64,000 bases of DNA from Symbiodinium natans (Eukaryota; Sar; Dinophyceae; Suessiales; Symbiodiniaceae), in NCBI GenBank assembly GCA_905221605.1, contig CAJNDS010001779.1:879646-943645 (forward strand), written 5' to 3'. Below are positions 1 through 9,007 of this stretch, piece by piece. The notes below the pieces were generated by a model. That model had not been told where the DNA came from and made no database searches. It saw nothing but the letters and a program-made list of their open reading frames with translations. Every line of letters starts with the position of its first letter. The first letter of the stretch is position 1. Position numbers and translations under genes: made by a program.

Positions 1-279
1 CTCAGGGCTTGGGGTTTAGGGTTTAGGGTTTAGGGTTCTCAGGGTTTGGGTTTTAAGGCTTAGGGTTTAGGGTTTAGGGCATTTTAGGGCTAAGGGTTTG
101 GGGTTTAGGGCTTAGCGTTTGGGGCTTACGGCATTTTAGGGCTAAGGGTTTGGGGTTTAGGGGTTTGGGTTTGGGGTTTAAGGGCTGTTGACGGAGAATT
201 CTTGGGATCCCTGTGTAACCCTTAGGCTCAGCATAGCCAAGTGTAGTATGATCACCTTCCCCCCCCCAAAAAAAAAACC

Positions 280-350
280 TTAAAACAAGAGTCCGTCAAG
301 CCTTGCATGGAGGGGATACTGAATAGCCCTGCTCGGAAGCACCCATGAAC
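280..350 (-). CDS. Possible next exon of the 434-1972 gene
   Basis: Below 434 on the minus strand, candidate acceptors ACTTGAAG/G and GAGCAG/G are both followed by an open frame of roughly 17-22 codons up to a G run near 275. The first acceptor lies in a family A type end. The choice of site is uncertain. Confidence 0.35.
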
Positions 351-433
351 CTTCAAGTAACACTAAACCCTAAACCCTAAACCCTAAACCCTAAACTCTA
401 AACCCTGAACCCTGAACCCTCAACCCTCCCCAC

Positions 434-1972
434 CTCCGGCTTCTTCGCGGCTCCGGAAGGCTACAACCGAGGCTTCGCTGATGAGGTCGCTTGTCACTCG
501 GCTGGCGGCGGCCTTCTTCCAGTGCAGCGGAGCACCCTCCTGGGAGCCCGCGAAACCCTAAACCCTAAAAACTAAGCCCTAAGCCCCAAGCCCTAAACCC
601 TAGCCCTAAACCCTAGCCCTAAACCCTAAACCCTGAAATCCTGTGAGCATTCAGGTTTCCATGGGCCATGGAGTTCTGGAGGGAGCTTACCGGCCCTGCG
701 TTCAGAGTCGTGCTCTAAGCCGTTTGAGAACACATGATCTGTTCCCTTTAGAGGCATTAACAACTAGGCAGTAGGTTAGAACACCCGACTTATACAGGGT
801 GGGGCCCCCTAGTTATAAGTAGAGTTATAAGGGCCCTAAATTGGGTTATAAGGACCCTAAGTTAGGTTATAAGTCCCTTAACTACAGTTAGTATAGTAAG
901 GGGGCCCCACCCTGTAGCCCCAGGCAAACGTGGCCCAGCTTCAGTGGCGACCGGAGACGCCGGATTTGCGGGCTGCGTCTGACTGAAGACCCTACGGTAG
1001 ATCTCGGGGTCGATGACGTTCGCCACTGGCCGGTCGATGCATGCCCAGGTCAACTTGTCCGAGGTCGCCGACGCGTCCTGGTGTAGGGTGTAGGGTTTCG
1101 GGTTTGAGATGTAGGGTTTAGGGTTTAGGGTTTAGGGTTTAGGGTTTCGGGCTTAGGGTTTAGGGTTTAGGGTTTGGGGCGTCCTTGTCTGCCAAACTTG
1201 CGGTGGTCCAAAGGTGCATGACGATGGCAGGGTCATTGCCGAAGTATTGCAGCCTTGTGTGCAGACCAGGTGTGAAGATGACCTGGATTTGCCCAGCAAA
1301 GGGTTTAGGGTTTAGGGTTCAGGGTTTAGGGTTTACCCCGCACAGTCGGTGGAAGCCCCCTTCCTTGTGTTTCTGCGCAAGGACACCCTAAACCCTAAAC
1401 CCTAAACCCTAAACCCTAAACCCTAAACCCTACCAATTCTCAGCCCAGTAAACAGGGAATCAGGGCGCTCTATCCTGGGCTTCCCCTACTATTTGCTTAA
1501 GACCCCTCCAAAAAAAATCCCTATATTGCCCACATTAAGGAAGAACTTTTTTTTTGTTTTTTTTTTTTGGGGGGGGGGGATCTCAAAGCAATTGGTAGTC
1601 CCAGCGACCTTTTCGCTGGCTGAGAAGTCGTCCACGCCCCCTCCGAGCATGGCATAGTGGAGGCCTTCATTCGTGCGAGGGTCCTGTACCGCCTTGTCGG
1701 GCGAATAGGCCGTGCCTGTGCCTTGGTTGAACAGTTGAACGTGGAACCCTAGCAAGGGTTTAGGGTTTAGGGTTTAGGGTTTAGGGACTTTTCTAGCTGC
1801 TTCTTAGGAATTCTGGTACACCCAAAAGTAAAAGTTAGTCCCAAGTATCCCTAAGGTGCTTGGCGGCTGGGGCAACAGGAGAATCCTCTTGGAGTTGTAG
1901 GTGGTGAAGCGGATGCCCGAGCAGTTATGGCCCTCGCCTGGTCGGCAGTCTTGTCCGTTGCATGTGCTCATC
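434..1972 (-). CDS. Multi-exon protein gene, product unknown (partial)
   Basis: Exon pieces on the minus strand, in coding order: 1972-1860, 1748-1590, then an unresolved join, 1372-1337, 1282-1184, 1077-919, 763-632 and 539-434. Every resolved join keeps the frame: AA/GC..AG at 1859-1749, GGG/GT..AG at 1336-1283, AAG/GA..AG at 1183-1078, GGG/GC..AG at 918-764 and AGG/GT..AG at 631-540. Readable peptide bits include CRPGEGHNCSGIRFTTYN, VIFTPGLHTRLQYFGNDP, WACIDRPVANVIDPEIY and EGAPLHWKKAAASRVTSD. I recognise no domain. The introns consist of CCCTAAA arrays or inverted-repeat elements (families E, C and G). The join between 1590 and 1372 crosses a family C element and is not solved, and both gene ends are missing. 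Confidence is good that this is coding and low for completeness. Confidence 0.72.
794..915. mobile_element. Family G inverted-repeat element inside an intron
   Basis: Perfect 17-bp terminal inverted repeats, ACAGGGTGGGGCCCCCT at 794-810 and its complement at 899-915, bound a 122-bp element. The interior holds repeats of TTATAAG and GGGCCCTAA type. It lies within the predicted GC-AG intron 764-918 of the minus-strand gene, whose donor abuts one end. There is no room for a transposase, so it is a non-autonomous, MITE-like or introner-like element. Confidence 0.8.
1078..1183 (-). other. Intron made of telomere repeats, flanked by a 7-bp direct repeat
   Basis: On the minus strand, exon 1282-1184 (33 codons, ending at a codon boundary) is followed by about 100 bp of CCCTAAA variants and then by exon 1077-919, which starts in phase 0. 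GCGTCCT occurs at 1073-1079 and again at 1179-1185. Read on the minus strand this is AGGACGC, so AG/GA of the first copy can act as donor and AG of the second as acceptor. Splicing then restores an uninterrupted frame. Confidence 0.65.
1486..1599. mobile_element. Family C element
   Basis: One end reads CTACTATTTGCTTAAGACCC, followed by poly-A, and the other is poly-G then CAAAGCAATTGGTAGT. These are near inverted repeats. The centre is CCCTATATTGCCC...AAGGAAGAA. On the minus strand the exon at 1748-1590 ends at AATT/GC, exactly where the element begins, so the element end appears to carry a GC donor. Confidence 0.65.
1790..1858. mobile_element. Family E repeat
   Basis: The segment TAGCTGCTTCTTAGGAATTC followed by a decayed CCAAAA...CCCAAG.ATCCCTAAG tail is shared with 8086-8160 and 27686-27755. 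It lies within the predicted intron 1749-1859 and abuts that intron's GC donor. Confidence 0.5.
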
Positions 1973-2159
1973 CTGGGTTGCTGTTAAGGATCTTTGTGGA
2001 GATACCGCAGTAGAGAGATAGCATAGGAATTTTGAGATAGCAGGTCATGCTTCAGCCCGAGCCCGAGACCTCAACCCCCAAACCCTGCAAACCCGAAACC
2101 CTAACCCCCAAAAACCCCTAAACCCTAAACCCCTAACCCCCCAACCCTACCTGCAACCC

Positions 2160-2420
2160 CACTTGCCTACAGTGCAATAGTAACAACACCCCTCATGAAT
2201 AGGTATAACCCATAAAAAACTGTGGGTATTTGGACTGACAGTAGTCTCGAATTCCCTGAATAATTCAGGGGTGTAACCCCATAAAAACTGCAGGTATTTG
2301 GGGTTACAGCCTGTAACCCCAACTACCTACAGTGTAGTTTCGAATTTGCCCCCTGAATTCACAGGTATAACCCATAACAAACTGTAGGTATCTGGGGTGA
2401 CAGGCATAACCTCAACACAT
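2160..2420. repeat. Diverged tandem repeat with GGTATAACCCATAA motif
   Basis: About three diverged units share ATAGGTATAACCCATAA, then AACTG.GGGTATTTGG and TCGAATT.CC.TGAAT. They resemble inverted-repeat element remnants. No coding frame is convincing here. Confidence 0.5.
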
Positions 2421-2481
2421 CCACCCGGCACCCTAAAACCTAAACCCTAAACCCGACCCTAAACCCTAGACCCCACAAAAA

Positions 2482-2588
2482 TGGGCTCCCAACATCCACC
2501 CGGAGCATCTGTTCCAGGGTCTTTGGCTCCTCGTGCTTGCTTGTCAGCTCAGCTTTGTCGGCACGCTGGAAGAGCTTGGCGAAGATTC
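2482..2588 (-). CDS. Exon-like coding fragment
   Basis: After the acceptor CTCCCAAG/G the minus strand is open for about 34 codons, including FAKLFQRADKAELTSKHEEP and KTLEQMLRVDVG. The composition looks like ordinary charged protein sequence. Decayed telomere repeats flank both sides. It could belong upstream of the 434-1972 gene. Confidence 0.55.
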
Positions 2589-3129
2589 CTTGGGAGGGTT
2601 CGAGTTTAGGGTTTAGGGTTCAGGGCTTAGGGTTAAAAACCCTAAGCTGTAAACCTGAAACCCGGGAAAGGGGGGGGGGGCCTAATGTAGAGAACTTCCC
2701 ATATCCAGGGGTTCAGAGGTTTTGGGGGTTGCGTAGGTCCCTTAGTGACATATATGGCGGGGGAGGGGTCCCTTAAACATGGGTAGCCTTCTTGGTATTT
2801 GGGGAGGATAGGGTTTAGGGTCTAGGGTTTCTGAAACCCTCATACGTCATCCAGGCTTCAAGGTTTCCAGAGCAAAGGTCGGTTTTTTTTCTCCGAAAGG
2901 GGAAGCTAGTAGATAGGTCGCAGTATACAGTATACATACCTACATAAGACTTGGCATACATGCCCCTGAACATGACTAGAAGTAGAAACAAGTACGAATA
3001 CGTATATACATAGAGGTATAGTTCTGTGATACGAGTTAATACGCGATAACTCCGAAGCTCTAGAAAGTGAGAAATGTATAACAAAAGGGGTACAGGACCC
3101 CAAATTGAGGGGGCACCAATGACCCCCTG

Positions 3130-3232
3130 GTTCTGAGTCGGGAATTAGGGAATTCGGGCCCTATATAATACCCTTTAAGGGATTACACAGGGTACCTGAT
3201 TCCCTCATTCCTTATTAAGGACCAGCCAGTTA
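3130..3232. mobile_element. Family H inverted-repeat element
   Basis: The ends GGTTCTGAGTCGGGAATTAG and TTCCCTCATTCCTTATTAAG are inverted relatives of each other. The centre holds GGGCCCTATATAATACC. A better preserved relative is at 19470-19572. Confidence 0.6.
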
Positions 3233-3319
3233 GGGTTTAGGGTTTAGGGTTCAGGGTTTTAGGTTTAGGGTTTAGGGTTTAGGGTCTAGGGTTTAGGGCA
3301 CCCTTGGGCCACCCAAGGC

Positions 3320-3433
3320 TCGGAGCAAGTTGTTCGTCCGCAGGAGCTCACAGTCCAAGGAGGAGGCCACAGTGGAGGCCATGGTGACAAAGACGCTCAC
3401 CTCGGCCGGAAAGCGCGAAACGACGCTCGGAAG
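3320..3433 (+). CDS. Exon-like coding fragment between telomeric arrays
   Basis: Acceptor CACCCAAG/G, an open frame of about 38 codons rich in Lys, Arg, Ser and Thr, and a donor AAG/GTTTAGGG supplied by the first base pairs of the adjoining telomeric array. The minus strand is also open here, so strand is not certain. Confidence 0.45.
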
Positions 3434-3525
3434 GTTTAGGGTTTAGGGTTTAGGGTTTAGGGTTTAGGGTTTAGGGTTTAGGGTTTAGGGTTTAGGGTTT
3501 AGGGTTTAGGGTTTAGGGTTTAGGC
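3433..3525. repeat. TTTAGGG array
   Basis: About 13 nearly perfect TTTAGGG units follow exon-like sequence directly, giving AAG/GTTTAGGG at the junction. Confidence 0.95.
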
Positions 3526-3594
3526 TATATGGGGGTGTTCAGGGTTTGGGGTTTAGGTTTAGGGTTTTGGGTATTGGGTTTAGGGTCCCTGTTC

Positions 3595-3669
3595 TGGCCC
3601 AGCCACTGAGCAGGCCTCTGGCAAGGAAGTCATTGCCTCGGAACAGCCGTGGTCTCGGAAGGACCATTC
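3595..3669 (-). CDS. Exon-like coding fragment
   Basis: Acceptor CACTAAG/G on the minus strand is followed by an open frame containing VLPRPRLFRGNDFLARGLLS, ending near TTTAGGG-type sequence. Short and of unknown product. Confidence 0.4.
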
Positions 3670-4132
3670 CTTAGTGGTCCCGTATCCTAGGGCCTTAGGG
3701 AACCAAGCCCTAAACCCTAAGCCCTAAACCCTAAACTTTGTGGGATGGCGGGAGTACACCAGAACAAGGGTTATAAAAGGCTACCTACTCCGCAAGATTC
3801 CTGGAGTGACGTAGATGCCTCCAGGTCCTCCTTCTCGTGCTCCAAGTGCCTGGGTCGTTTAGCGTTCAGGCTTGTCCCCTAGCCTCGCAAGAAGACAGCG
3901 TTTAGGGTTTACATTGTCTTGTTCAATAGGGGGGTTGTAAGAGGCACCAGAAACCTGGGCTCAGAAAGGAACAGGAAGCTACCCCAAAAAAAGTAAACCC
4001 TCAACCGTAACCCCTAAAACCCTAACCCCCAACCCCTAAACCCTAAATCCTAAACCCTGAACCCTAAACCCTAAACCCTAAACCCTAAACCCTAAACCCT
4101 AAACCCTAAACCCCACCCCTGTGCATCCCAAG

Positions 4133-4224
4133 GTTCTCTGTGTCGAGGCCGCCGCGGGCATCTTTGCTCAGGTCGGAAGGCCGCGCCGCAGGGGTGGCAT
4201 GAAGCCTTGGCTGAATGCGTGGAG
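4133..4224 (+). CDS. Exon-like coding fragment ending in a family A donor
   Basis: Acceptor CATCCCAAG/G and 30 open codons (VLCVEAAAGIFAQVG, then a basic stretch, KPWLNAWR) end at GTGGAG/GTTCATGGGTAC. That donor is the end of a family A element, whose remainder is replaced by the long telomeric array that follows. Confidence 0.5.
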
Positions 4225-4242
4225 GTTCATGGGTACATGTGG

Positions 4243-4538
4243 GTAGGGTTTAGGGTTTAGGGTTTAGGGTTTAGGGTTTAGGGTTTAGGGTTTAGGGTTT
4301 AGGGTTTAGGGTTTAGGGTTTAGGGTTTAGGGTTTAGGGTTAGGTTTAGGGTTTAGGGTTTAGGGTTTAGGGTTTAGGGTTTAGGGTTTAGGGTTTAGGG
4401 TTTAGGGTTTAGGGTTTAGGGTTTAGGGTTTTAGGATTTAGGATTTAGGGTTTAGGGTTTAGGGTTTAAGGTTTAGGGTTTAGGGTTCAGGGTTTAGGGT
4501 TCAGGGTTCAGGGTTTAGGGTTCAGAGTTTAGGGTTCG
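4243..4538. repeat. Long TTTAGGG array
   Basis: Roughly 40 units, nearly perfect at first and decaying to TTCAGGG and GATTTAGG at the right end. The left end joins a truncated family A element. Confidence 0.95.
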
Positions 4539-4811
4539 AGGGCTATAGGTAAGGTTCTAAACAAAGTTACCCTACTTATCACCCTACTGATAAGTACCCA
4601 TGAATCTCCAAGTAGGGTTTAGGGCCTAGGGCCAGACAGGTTAACTTTTGGGCTTTGTTGTAGTTTGGGGCTGATAAATATCCCAAAAAAGCTAACCCTA
4701 AACCCTAAACCCTAAACCCTAAACCCTAAACCCTAAACCCTAAACCCTAAACCCTAAACGCCCTAGACCCTAAACCCTAAACGCCCTAAACCCTAAACCC
4801 CAAACCCTAAA

Positions 4812-4898
4812 CCGCACCCAAGAAGCTGCAAGAAGCAGAAGAGGCCAACAAGGCAACACCGAAGGCTGTGTCGCGGCTTCGGGAGGACCATCTCCTTG
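4812..4898 (+). CDS. Exon-like fragment ending in a family D donor
   Basis: Open frame rich in Ala, Glu and Lys (KKLQEAEEANKATPKAVSRL) ends CTCCTTG/GTAGCCCAGTAACC. The donor is the left end of a family D element. All three frames are open, so the phase is unsure. Confidence 0.45.
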
Positions 4899-5080
4899 GT
4901 AGCCCAGTAACCACATCAGGGTTTAGGGTTTAGGGTTTACGGTTTACGGTTAAGCCCTATTAGCCACATGGTAGGCCGGTAACAACATTATAGTAAGGGC
5001 ACCCGTTTTCGCGCTGGTTGCTTTATAAGGGAACCCATAGCCAAACAAAGAGGGTCAAAGGGTACCACAGGGCTACCAAG
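4899..5080. mobile_element. Family D element with a telomeric array inside
   Basis: The left end GTAGCCCAGTAACCACAT is interrupted by decayed TTTAGGG units (4919-4955) and then resumes as GTAACAACATTATAGTAAGG. The right end is GGTACCACAGGGCTACCAAG. The outer ends read GT...AG, so the whole element can be an intron. Intact relatives at 51407-51520 and 51627-51744 lack the insert. Confidence 0.6.
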
Positions 5081-5225
5081 TCTCAAATCATGGAGCCGAC
5101 CGAGTCGGATGAAAAAATGCGGGTTCTCACACAACTGACTGACTCGTCTCTGCCCGTCTCTGCAGCGCGCAGAAGAGCACGCCGACAATGCGGGAGCTTG
5201 GGCCAAAAAGTTGCACATAGTCCAG
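5081..5225 (+). CDS. Exon-like fragment after a family D acceptor
   Basis: Immediately after the family D acceptor CTACCAAG the plus strand is open with MEPTESDEKMRVLTQLTDSS and a basic tail. The minus strand is also open, and the family D end would serve as donor in that direction, so orientation is unresolved. Confidence 0.4.
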
Positions 5226-5345
5226 AGGGGCTCTCCACAACATAGGGAAGCCTGCAGTCTACAAATACAGTTAATACAGGGGCTTTTCTAAACCCTAAAT
5301 CCTGAACCCTAAATCCAAAACCCTAAACCCTGAGAATTGACTCAG

Positions 5346-5391
5346 GCTCCTGTGCTGCCTTCGGGCTCCTCGATTATTTTCGTAGACCCCC
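5346..5391 (+). CDS. Small exon-like fragment
   Basis: Acceptor GACTCAG/G, 15 codons (APVLPSGSSIIF), donor TTC/GTAGAC. A CCCTAAA array lies directly upstream. Confidence 0.4.
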
Positions 5392-5399
5392 ATATCTGG

Positions 5400-5865
5400 G
5401 GCTATAAGAAGGGTAGGCTAAAGGCACTAATAACCCTACGTATACCTACCCTAAATCTTAACCTGCCCTACACCTATCAACCGTGAACCTTAACTAACCT
5501 ACCGAATATAACTTCCAGTGTTTTAAACTCCCCCCCCCCGGTCGAACTAACATGGGGGCGATAGGGTTAGGGCAAGTCCCTGCTAGTGTCTGGAATAGAG
5601 AAAACTTCATACAGTATGTGGGGCAAGAAGGGCCCCTAAGCTGAAACCCCGAAGATCCTAAACCCTGCATCCCAAACCAACACCCTATCAACCCTTACGA
5701 AACCTTTCCGAAACACTTATGAACCAACCCTGAACCTTAAGGACCCTTTTGAAGCCCCCAAACCCTAAACCCTAAACCCTAAACCCTAAACCCTCAACCC
5801 TCAACCCTCAACCCTCAACCCTAAACCCTAAACCCTAAACCCCAACCCCTAACCCCTAACCCCTA
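5400..5865. other. No supported gene
   Basis: Decayed CCCTAAA and related heptamers, an element-like stretch around 5520-5700 beginning with a poly-C run, and long CCCTAAA/CCCTCAA runs (5758-5870). I see no exon I would defend. Confidence 0.5.
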
Positions 5866-5869
5866 TACC

Positions 5870-5968
5870 ACATCACCCTCCCCCTCATGTCGGTCCAGCC
5901 CTCGCGGTACCACATTTCGGGCCTGGGCTTGGGGGCCGAACTGGAATGCTATGATCATTACACGCATG
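5870..5968 (+). CDS. Exon-like coding fragment
   Basis: Open plus frame with SRYHISGLGLGAELECYDHY, ending ACGCATG/GTAGGG before TTTAGGG-type sequence. The acceptor is unclear. The opposite strand is partly open. Confidence 0.45.
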
Positions 5969-6029
5969 GTAGGGGTCTGCAGTTTAGGGTTTGGGGTTTA
6001 GGGCTTAGAATGTGCAGTTTAGGGCTTAG

Positions 6030-6350
6030 GGCTTAGGATCTGATCGTCATCTGTATCGGAATTCATGGTGCAAGTCTGATTGGGAAGTGCAAGAAACATT
6101 GTCGCTACAAGCAGTACAAGTTTTGTCGTGGCTAGTATCACAAGAAATCGTGCGACTATAATTAGTATTGTTCATGGTTGTGTGATTTTACGCATATGAC
6201 CTGTCTTACCGTTCTTACCAGTATTGCCGTCATGATCATGAATATCGTTCGCATCATCATTGTCGGTCGTTACAATCATTACGACATGCATTGCATTGTT
6301 ATCCTCGCTATCCATGCTGTTGTGTTCTCTTTGCTTGTTACCATTGGTGT
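6030..6350. repeat. Decayed trinucleotide-rich region
   Basis: Period-3 low-complexity sequence dominated by CAT, ATT, GTC and TAC steps, with no clear gene. It is probably an old microsatellite. A similar composition recurs at 37500-37790. Confidence 0.5.
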
Positions 6351-6381
6351 AAACCCTAAACCCCAAATACCGAGATCTTGC

Positions 6382-6443
6382 TAGGAGCGCGCTGGGCAGC
6401 AAGGCGACTACGGTGCATCCGGCAAGCTCGAACTCAGCCCTCA
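6382..6443 (-). CDS. Small hydrophobic exon-like fragment
   Basis: Minus strand after GTTGAG: AEFELAGCTVVALLPSALL, ending CTA/GCAAGATC, a GC donor. Possibly part of a membrane segment. Confidence 0.4.
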
Positions 6444-6869
6444 ACCCCAAACAGCTAGACTCAAGAGTAGCTTAAGGCTTAGGGTTTAGGGTAGACCCAA
6501 GAGTAACCTAGGAATGAAAAGGGTACCCTTTTTGCTCCAAAGGCGCTGCTAAGGGACGGTGACCCTAAACCCCCCCAAAAAAGGAGGAGGACAAGGGTAA
6601 ACAGCAAGCCCTGCAGCTCTCCCTAAACCCTAAACCCTAAACCCTAAACCCTGAACCCTGAACCCTGAACCCTGAACCCTGAACCCTAAAGCCCTAGCGT
6701 TGTCGATCTCGACCCGCACCTGAATACCACAAATCCCCAGCCCTCAGCTAAGAGCTCCCTATTCGGCCGTGTTTTAGGGTTTGGGTTCCCTAATTAGCCC
6801 CTTTAAGCCAAAAAAGGCCCTTTTGGGGCTTTGGGTTTGGGATGGGTCTTAGGGCTTATTAACGGGTGC

Positions 6870-7002
6870 AAGGGGGGGGGGGGGGGGGGGGGCCGACCCC
6901 TAGAAGGGACCCTTAACCTTATTCCCCTAGTTAACCCCTATTTATATATATATATATAATATATATATAATATATATATATATACATATATACACATATA
7001 TA
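6870..7002. repeat. Poly-G run and TA microsatellite
   Basis: A run of about 20 G at 6871-6892 and a (TA)n tract at 6942-7002. No coding frame. Confidence 0.9.
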
Positions 7003-7289
7003 TGTACAGACACCTTCATTTTGTGCCCAGATACCTAAGGAGCCCCTAATAACCCCGAAATACACCCGAAGGTCCCTTGAGCTTCGGGTTTTAGGGGTTG
7101 GGCTTTGTCGGGGGCTTCCAGGAGCAGCCTTCCGGCTTCTGCAACTCCTGAATATGACCCCTCTTTAACGCAATAATGAAGGGGAAAACTAAAAATCTCC
7201 CCCAAGGGCCTAAACCCTAAACCCTAAACCCTAAACCCCAAACCCCAAACCCTAAGAAACAACCAACGCCCAGCAGCTCGCCAAGGCCT

Positions 7290-7469
7290 TGCCGAGTTGG
7301 CGGAAGGCCTGGCTTTGGGCATGGAAGGGGGGTAGTGGGGGAACTCTCCGAACCCCGACACCCTCAACCTGGGCCAGTGGTGCCCCAGAGCCGGCCAAGC
7401 ACATCGTCGCCAGCCACAGGAGCGGGGTTGAAGAAAGAGGAGACTTGGGGCAAACCTGCCAAAGGCAGG
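7290..7469 (+). CDS. Exon-like coding fragment with telomeric donor
   Basis: An open frame with ELSEPRHPQPGPVVPQSRPS and GLKKEETWGKPAKG ends AAAGGCAG/GTTTAGGG, so the donor GT is the first GTTTAGGG unit of the array at 7470. The start is uncertain. A second open plus frame overlaps. Confidence 0.5.
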
Positions 7470-7568
7470 TTTAGGGTTTAGGGTTTAAGGTTTAGGGTTT
7501 AGGGTTTAGGGTTTAGGGTTTAGGGTTTAGGGTTTAGGGTTTAGGGTTTAGGGTTTAGGGTTTAGGGT
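7470..7568. repeat. TTTAGGG array
   Basis: About 14 near-perfect units starting exactly at the donor of the preceding exon-like fragment. Confidence 0.95.
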
Positions 7569-8085
7569 AAGCCCTCAACCCCAAACTTCCACACCCTACA
7601 CCCTTTAGGGTTTCGGGAGTTTAGGATGGCTTTTGGAGAGGGTTTTGAAGTTGAGTAGGGCGCGGCTGCCATGGTTGTTGTTCACCCAAAGTTGAGGGGT
7701 CTAAGGGCTTTGGGGCTTGAGGGTTTAGGGTTTAAGGGTTTAAGGCTTTTGAGGTTTAGGGTTTAGTCCTTAAAGGTTTAAGGAGTGCACGTCTGGCATG
7801 GCCTGTACTGGTCCAAAGTTCATGGTTGCTTGTAAGTAGTGTTGCAAGCACCCTAACTAAGGGTATAACCAGTGTTACCCTACTTATACACGTACTTCTG
7901 AGTACCCGGTTTAGGGCTTAAGGGTAGAGTGGGGTTTGTCGGGTTTAGGGTGCCGTGATTTTCAACTCAATGTGACAAACCCCAAGGCCAAACCCAGGGT
8001 TTCAACCAGGCCCTAAACTCGTAGATTTTGGCACGGCCCAGACAATTCTATACTGAACTTGAAACCCTGGCAAGATTACAGTTTT

Positions 8086-8160
8086 AGCTGTTTCTTAGGA
8101 AATATAGTGCCAAAAATATTTAAAATATTCCCAAGCATCCCTAAGAATTTTAATGGCTTG
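8086..8160. mobile_element. Family E repeat
   Basis: TTTTAGCTGTTTCTTAGGAA followed by an AT-rich tail and CCCAAGCATCCCTAAG, matching copies at 1790-1858 and 27686-27755. Confidence 0.55.
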
Positions 8161-8422
8161 GGGATTTATAGGGACCTCAATAATGATGATGGATACTTCC
8201 GCATCAGAAATTGAGGATGGCGAGAGCTTTCGGGTGTCTGTTTGGGTCCAGAAGCTCTCGAAAATTCCAGGGGTAAAAGCCCACAAACCCCCCCCCCCCC
8301 CCAAAAAAAAAAAACAAACCCAAAAGCCCTGAAAGGAATTCCCACGCAAAAGGGGGAAAAAGAGCAAACGAGCCGCGCCCCTCCCCCCCCCTTCTCCCCT
8401 CTCCCCACCCGGCCTCGAACAG

Positions 8423-8472
8423 CTGTTGGAACCACCAGCCCTAGCTGGTCTTCAGGAGAGACCTTCTTGGAG
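8423..8472 (+). CDS. Small exon-like fragment with GC donor in a family A end
   Basis: Acceptor CTCGAACAG, 16 codons (LLEPPALAGLQERPSW), donor TTGGAG/GCTCATGGGTA. This is the family A end with GT changed to GC. Confidence 0.4.
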
Positions 8473-8612
8473 GCTCATGGGTAGGTAAAACCCCAATCAT
8501 ACGTCTACTTCTAAACTACTTAGAGGACTTCAGGGACTTAGGGGCTTATATGTACAGTGATACTTGGGGTTCTACGTGCCCTGAACATGGGGCCCTGAGT
8601 ATGGTCCCTGAC

Positions 8613-8806
8613 CCTTGTTTAAAGGGATCCGAAGTATGGGCCCTTAGTATGCATGGTGTATATAAGGGATATCTCTAAACCCTAAACCCTAAACCCCTAA
8701 ACCCAAAACCTTAAACCCTAAACCCCTAAACCCCTAAACCCCTAAACCCCTAAACCCTAAATGTCAGGGGACCCAACTTAAGGGCCCCATACTTCGGATC
8801 CCTTGC
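8613..8806. mobile_element. Inverted-repeat element holding a telomeric array
   Basis: AGGGATCCGAAGTATGGG at 8625-8642 and its near complement around 8779-8798 flank CCCTAAA/CCCCTAAA units (8677-8760). On the minus strand the outer ends read GC...AG (GAA/GCAAGGGATCC; TTTAAACAAG/G), so it may be spliced. Confidence 0.55.
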
Positions 8807-8877
8807 TTCAATGGCTCGAGGTTTGGTGACAGATCGACCAAGGCACACGCCGGCACGAACAGAAGGACGTTGAGCGG
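8807..8877 (-). CDS. Exon-like hydrophobic fragment
   Basis: Minus-strand frame PLNVLLFVPACALVDLSPNL, then EPLK, ends at a GC donor in the inverted-repeat element at 8613-8806. Looks like a membrane or signal segment. Confidence 0.5.
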
Positions 8878-9007
8878 GGTTCATGAAGCTTAGGCTTTTG
8901 CTAAGATTTCGGGGGGGGTTTCAGGGTTTTTCATGTGCGGTTTCGGGCTCATTTTCGTGTGGGGTCTGATGGGGCTTCAATAGGGCCTTGCTTCTCCCAA
9001 TTTGCAG

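Noticed and set aside
1-200. Window starts with TTTAGGG, could be a chromosome end
   Set aside because: Arrays occur throughout, in both orientations, and the first is decayed and only about 170 bp.
434-550. Plus-strand frame across 437-553
   Set aside because: It is open, but the minus strand has proper splice sites and phases that fit the neighbouring exons.
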